Source: Candidatus Shapirobacteria bacterium (lineage in GTDB: Bacteria; Patescibacteriota; Microgenomatia; UBA12405). From it: a DNA stretch of 13,412 nt. The translations under genes and the position numbers were made by a program. The stretch is from contig JAQVSW010000005.1 of NCBI GenBank assembly GCA_028700345.1, positions 1-13,412 of the forward strand, in the 5' to 3' direction. Under the pieces are notes generated by a model. It did not search any database. It saw only the letters and a program-made list of their open reading frames with translations, and was not told where the DNA came from. Positions 11,088-13,412 of the stretch are shown here, piece after piece; the stretch's first letter is position 1, and every line of letters starts with the position of its first letter.

Positions 11088-12869
11088 TTATTTTATCAAA
11101 TTTAAGGACCTTGTGTTGATTTGCTCCTTAACTTTGGCTAAAAATTCAACAAATGGAATAGCACCCAGATCTTGTCCGTCTCGTTGGCGAACAGAGACAG
11201 AATTCGATTCGACTTCACGATTGCCAATTATCAACATGTAGGGAACTTTTTTCATTTGAGCATCTCTAATTTTGGCTTGCATTTTTTCGGAGCGATCGTC
11301 TATTTCAGCTCTAATCCCCTGCTCTTTCAATTCACTGAGAATTTTATTGGCATACTGATGCTGGGCATCGGTGATAGGAATTATTTTTGCTTGAAGGGGT
11401 GAAAGCCAGAGAGGAAAGGCGCCAGCACAATTTTCGATGACAATACCTAAAAATCTTTCTACAGAGCCATAAAGAACACGATGAATCATAACTGGTTGTT
11501 GTTTGGTACCATCTTCGGCGGTGTATTCAAGATTAAAATTTTGTGGTTGAGCAAAATCCAACTGGATAGTCGAACATTGCCAGGTTCGACCAACACAATC
11601 TTTAAGGTGAAAATCGAATTTTGGACCATAAAAAGCTCCGTCACCTTCATTGATTTGATACGGAGTATTACCTTCAGTGAGAATTTGCCTCATAATAGAT
11701 TCAGCTTTTTCCCAGACTTCATCAGAGCCGATAGAATTTTGGGGACGAGTAGACAGCTCTAGATGATCTAATTTGAGACCATAGGTATTATAGATTTCAA
11801 AACAAAGATCCATAACTTTTTTTATCTCTTCTTTAACTTGATCTGGGGTGCAGTAAATATGGGCATCATCTTGGGTAAATTCTCTGGGACGAATAATTCC
11901 ATGGACTTCACCAGAAGATTCATAGCGGTGGACAATGCCCAATTCACCAACTTTTAAGGGAAAGTCACGATAAGATTTGGGATTACTTTTGTAAATCAAG
12001 ATTCCACCGTCACAATTCATTGGTTTTATTGACATATTCCATTCTTTTGAATCTGGAGTAGAAACTTTATACATTTTTTGAGAAAAACTTTTTAGATGAC
12101 CACTTTGTTGCCAGAGATCATTTGAAAGGATTTCTGGTGTTCTAACTTCTTGATAGCCTTCTCTCTCGTGGATTTGACGCCAGTAAGTAAACATTTCTCT
12201 CATAATGATATAGCCTTTGTTGTGCCAAAATACATCAGCCGGGGCCTCAGGATGAAAAGAGAAAAGATCAAGCTCTTTACCTATTTTTCGATGGTCACGT
12301 TTTTTGGCTTCTTCTATTTGCCAGAGAAACTGATCTAAATTTTTTTGGGATTCAAAGGCGGTACCGTAAATGCGGGTCAGCATTTTGTTTTTCTCATCAC
12401 CATGCCAGTAGGCACCAGCCACAGAAAGGAGTTTAAAGGCTTTAATTTCGCCGGTTTTAGCAAGGTGAGGTCCGGCGCAAAGATCGACAAAGGCATCCGC
12501 GGTTTTATAAATTGAAATTATTTCATTTCGATCTTTAATGGAATCTAACCATTCGAGTTTGTAGGGATTATCTTTAAATAACTCTTTGGCTTGATCTAGA
12601 GTAATTTCCTCCCTAATAATAGGGAGATTCTCTTTAATAATTTTGGTCATTTCGGCCTCTATTTTGGGAAAATCTTCTTCGGATATTTTGAAGCTATTTA
12701 GAGGTTCAAAATCAAAATAAAAACCATCATCAGTGGCTGGACCCATAGCCATATAAAATTTGTCATTACCATAAAGTTGGTACATGGCCTGAGTTAAGAC
12801 ATGTTCAGCGCTATGGCGAATTTTATGGAGATTATCAGAATCGTGTTTGTGGGCGTCTATTTGTGACAT
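11088..12869 (-). CDS. thrS: Threonyl-tRNA synthetase, lacking the TGS domain
   Basis: Charges tRNA-Thr and edits mischarged Ser-tRNA. At 593 aa it lacks the roughly 60-residue N-terminal TGS domain of E. coli ThrRS. It begins almost directly with the editing domain, whose HxxxH (H19, H23) and CxxxH (C131, H135) ligands are intact. The class II core contains the zinc ligands C286 (KPMNCDGG), H337 (FTQDDAHIYC) and H463 (PVMIHRVLYGSVERF). The C-terminal anticodon-binding domain runs from about 492 to 590. The usual MNCPGH is MNCDGG here. The ATG is 5 nt behind TATAAT, 22 bp after the tRNA-Val gene. First protein gene of thrS-infC-rpmI-rplT. Confidence 0.97.
   Translation of the reverse strand: MSQIDAHKHDSDNLHKIRHSAEHVLTQAMYQLYGNDKFYMAMGPATDDGFYFDFEPLNSFKISEEDFPKIEAEMTKIIKENLPIIREEITLDQAKELFKDNPYKLEWLDSIKDRNEIISIYKTADAFVDLCAGPHLAKTGEIKAFKLLSVAGAYWHGDEKNKMLTRIYGTAFESQKNLDQFLWQIEEAKKRDHRKIGKELDLFSFHPEAPADVFWHNKGYIIMREMFTYWRQIHEREGYQEVRTPEILSNDLWQQSGHLKSFSQKMYKVSTPDSKEWNMSIKPMNCDGGILIYKSNPKSYRDFPLKVGELGIVHRYESSGEVHGIIRPREFTQDDAHIYCTPDQVKEEIKKVMDLCFEIYNTYGLKLDHLELSTRPQNSIGSDEVWEKAESIMRQILTEGNTPYQINEGDGAFYGPKFDFHLKDCVGRTWQCSTIQLDFAQPQNFNLEYTAEDGTKQQPVMIHRVLYGSVERFLGIVIENCAGAFPLWLSPLQAKIIPITDAQHQYANKILSELKEQGIRAEIDDRSEKMQAKIRDAQMKKVPYMLIIGNREVESNSVSVRQRDGQDLGAIPFVEFLAKVKEQINTRSLNLIK
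11090..11098 (-). promoter_or_regulatory. Possible internal extended -10 for infC within the thrS 3' end
   Basis: The minus strand reads TGATAAAATAAGCTAATG: TGn plus TAAAAT (5/6), then 6 nt and the infC ATG. It overlaps the last thrS codons and the TAA. The geometry matches the leaderless boxes of rpmF and thrS. Because it lies in AT-rich coding sequence, it may be fortuitous. Confidence 0.35.
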
Positions 12870-12874
12870 AAGCT

Positions 12875-12880
12875 ATTATA
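12875..12880 (-). promoter_or_regulatory. -10 box of thrS, leaderless
   Basis: The minus strand reads TATAATAGCTTATG: perfect TATAAT, 5 nt, ATG. A -35 at standard spacing would fall inside the 3' half of tRNA-Val (about 12898-12903) and shows no TTGACA match. The 22-bp gap leaves no room for a T-box or other leader regulator of thrS. Confidence 0.55.
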
Positions 12881-12891
12881 AATTAAAAATG

Positions 12892-12966
12892 TGAGTCTAA
12901 GAGGACTTGAACCTCTGACCTCTTCAATGTCAATGAAGCGCTCTAAACCAACTGAGCTATAGACTC
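12892..12966 (-). tRNA. tRNA-Val (anticodon GAC)
   Basis: Complete 75-nt cloverleaf. Acceptor GAGTCTA pairs with TAGACTC, D stem GCTC pairs with GAGC, and anticodon stem CTTCA pairs with TGAAG around loop TTGACAT (anticodon GAC at 34-36). T stem AGAGG pairs with CCTCT around TTCAAGT, and the discriminator is A. CCA is not encoded. It reads GUC (and GUU). It is followed directly by thrS. A partial copy of its 5' end lies upstream (see the repeat entry), and an extended -10 precedes that copy. Confidence 0.95.
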
Positions 12967-12972
12967 AAATAT

Positions 12973-13028
12973 AACCAACTGACCCTCCTCCGCCTTTGGC
13001 TTCGGACGGGCAATGGCTATAGACTCAA
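12973..13028 (-). repeat. Partial duplicate of the tRNA-Val 5' end split by a 33-bp GC-rich hairpin insert
   Basis: gctatagactcaa of the tRNA 5' end (12956-12968) recurs exactly at 13016-13028, and aaccaactga of the D arm (12946-12955) recurs at 12973-12982. In the tRNA these two words are contiguous; in the copy they are separated by 33 bp (12983-13015). The insert is GC-rich and partly self-complementary (TCC-GCC-TTT-GGC-TTC-GGA at 12989-13006). The join is exact, between the C and T of the D-stem GCTC on the coding strand. Confidence 0.75.
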
Positions 13029-13040
13029 CAGAGATAAAGA

Positions 13041-13049
13041 ATTATAGCA
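13041..13049 (-). promoter_or_regulatory. Extended -10 promoter of the tRNA-Val/thrS region
   Basis: The minus strand reads TGCTATAATTCTTTATC: perfect TGn plus TATAAT. The start would fall near 13034, about 8 nt before the first (partial) copy of the tRNA 5' end and about 68 nt before the intact tRNA. The ordinary leader length to the partial copy suggests that the partial copy occupies the original tRNA start. Confidence 0.6.
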
Positions 13050-13051
13050 AA

Positions 13052-13249
13052 CTAGAAATTGGAGGAGAAATATAAATTAGTATCTCGTGTGTCAGGTAAT
13101 TTACTTAAATTTTGATCGATAAACTTAAATGATTCAGTAAATCTTATACGTTGTCTATAACCTGGATTTTGGCCATCTAAAACCGCTTGTCTATTTTTAT
13201 TTTTTCTTTCTTGGTAGGCTTTTAGAGCCTCTTTACCTTTTTTTGACAT
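13052..13249 (-). CDS. Hypothetical small basic protein, 65 aa
   Basis: The ORF starts with ATG and ends TAG next to the tRNA promoter. The product is Lys/Arg-rich at the N-terminus (MSKKGKEALKAYQERKNKNR), then polar, with no transmembrane segment, signal peptide or cysteines. I recognise no family. It begins 5 bp after the stop of the partial upstream ORF, as if in one transcript, and has no Shine-Dalgarno sequence. The amino-acid composition looks plausible for a real small protein, perhaps nucleic-acid-binding by charge alone, but a remnant of a longer gene is possible. Confidence 0.45.
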   Translation of the reverse strand: MSKKGKEALKAYQERKNKNRQAVLDGQNPGYRQRIRFTESFKFIDQNLSKLPDTRDTNLYFSSNF

Positions 13250-13254
13250 ATTTT

Positions 13255-13412
13255 TTAATTAACTGATCTTGAAGCAGAATGCTCGCTACTCATGAGATAC
13301 TGCTCTCCACCCTTTTTACTTTTGGCCATTGACCAAAAGTAATTTTTCTTTCTTTTCTTTTTTGTAAAAGATTCAAGCCAAGAACTAGCTTCATTTATAT
13401 TTTTGCGAAAAT
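13255..13412 (-). CDS. C-terminal end of an unidentified ORF, cut by the window edge
   Basis: Open from the window end to TAA at 13255-13257: 51 residues, beginning FRKNINEASSWLESF, then a Lys-rich stretch and MAKSKKGGEQYLMSSEH. I do not recognise it. Part of it (13316-13342) is a 10-bp hairpin, so the reading frame may run through a repeat instead of being a conserved protein end. The close spacing to the next ORF is the main support. Confidence 0.3.
   Translation of the reverse strand, partial: FRKNINEASSWLESFTKKKRKKNYFWSMAKSKKGGEQYLMSSEHSASRSVN
13316..13342. repeat. 10-bp stem hairpin inside the partial ORF at the right edge
   Basis: TTACTTTTGG (13316-13325), 7-nt loop CCATTGA, CCAAAAGTAA (13333-13342). 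On the plus strand it is followed by a T-rich run, giving a terminator-like look, but no plus-strand gene precedes it. It resembles a palindromic repeat carried through an ORF. Confidence 0.5.

Noticed and set aside
12870..12970. T-box or tRNA-like riboswitch before thrS
   Set aside because: The structure is a complete tRNA-Val gene, and the gap to thrS is only 22 bp with no T-box or anti-terminator.

Overview
The window is an AT-rich stretch of a streamlined bacterial chromosome. It looks like a member of the Candidate Phyla Radiation (Patescibacteria), most likely a Microgenomates-type lineage. This is inferred from several traits: very short intergenic gaps, compact housekeeping enzymes (PheT without its B2 domain, ThrS without the TGS domain), start codons without a visible Shine-Dalgarno sequence, and a PBP1A with a Thr/Pro-rich tail. 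TGA acts as a normal stop (rpmF, pheS and the 39-aa gene end in TGA), so the UGA-recoding Gracilibacteria/Absconditabacteria are unlikely. The assignment is not proven.

Layout. On the minus strand near the left end lies a tight rpmF-nusB-rnc operon (50S protein L32, NusB, RNase III). Next comes a repeat-rich island (about 1500-2222) made of GTAG-headed hairpin repeats around a REP-associated tyrosine transposase (RAYT). recG (minus) and a divergent pair (plus) follow: an unlisted 39-aa single-helix membrane peptide overlapping a class A penicillin-binding protein by 4 bp. The right half is a minus-strand translation cluster in the same order as in E. coli: tRNA-Val(GAC), thrS, infC, rpmI, rplT, terminator, pheS, pheT. 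Two small uncharacterised ORFs lie at the right edge, one cut by the window end.

What stands out. (1) At least five start codons (rpmF, thrS, infC, recG, the 39-aa gene), and probably the RAYT, sit 5-7 nt behind a -10 hexamer that often carries an extended TGn. This predicts leaderless mRNAs, and recG and the PBP operon appear to share one 20-bp bidirectional promoter. (2) The repeats form a RAYT/REP system, with inverted pairs resembling REPINs; one pair has been absorbed into the 3' end of the transposase gene itself. (3) Two repeat-like segments sit in frame inside essential genes: a GC-rich double-hairpin element in pheT (residues 483-497) and an AT-rich repeat in pheS (residues 77-87). 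(4) The 5' part of the tRNA-Val gene is duplicated upstream, and the duplicate is split by a 33-bp GC-rich hairpin. Together these suggest a genome in which small palindromic elements enter genes while preserving reading frame or RNA function.
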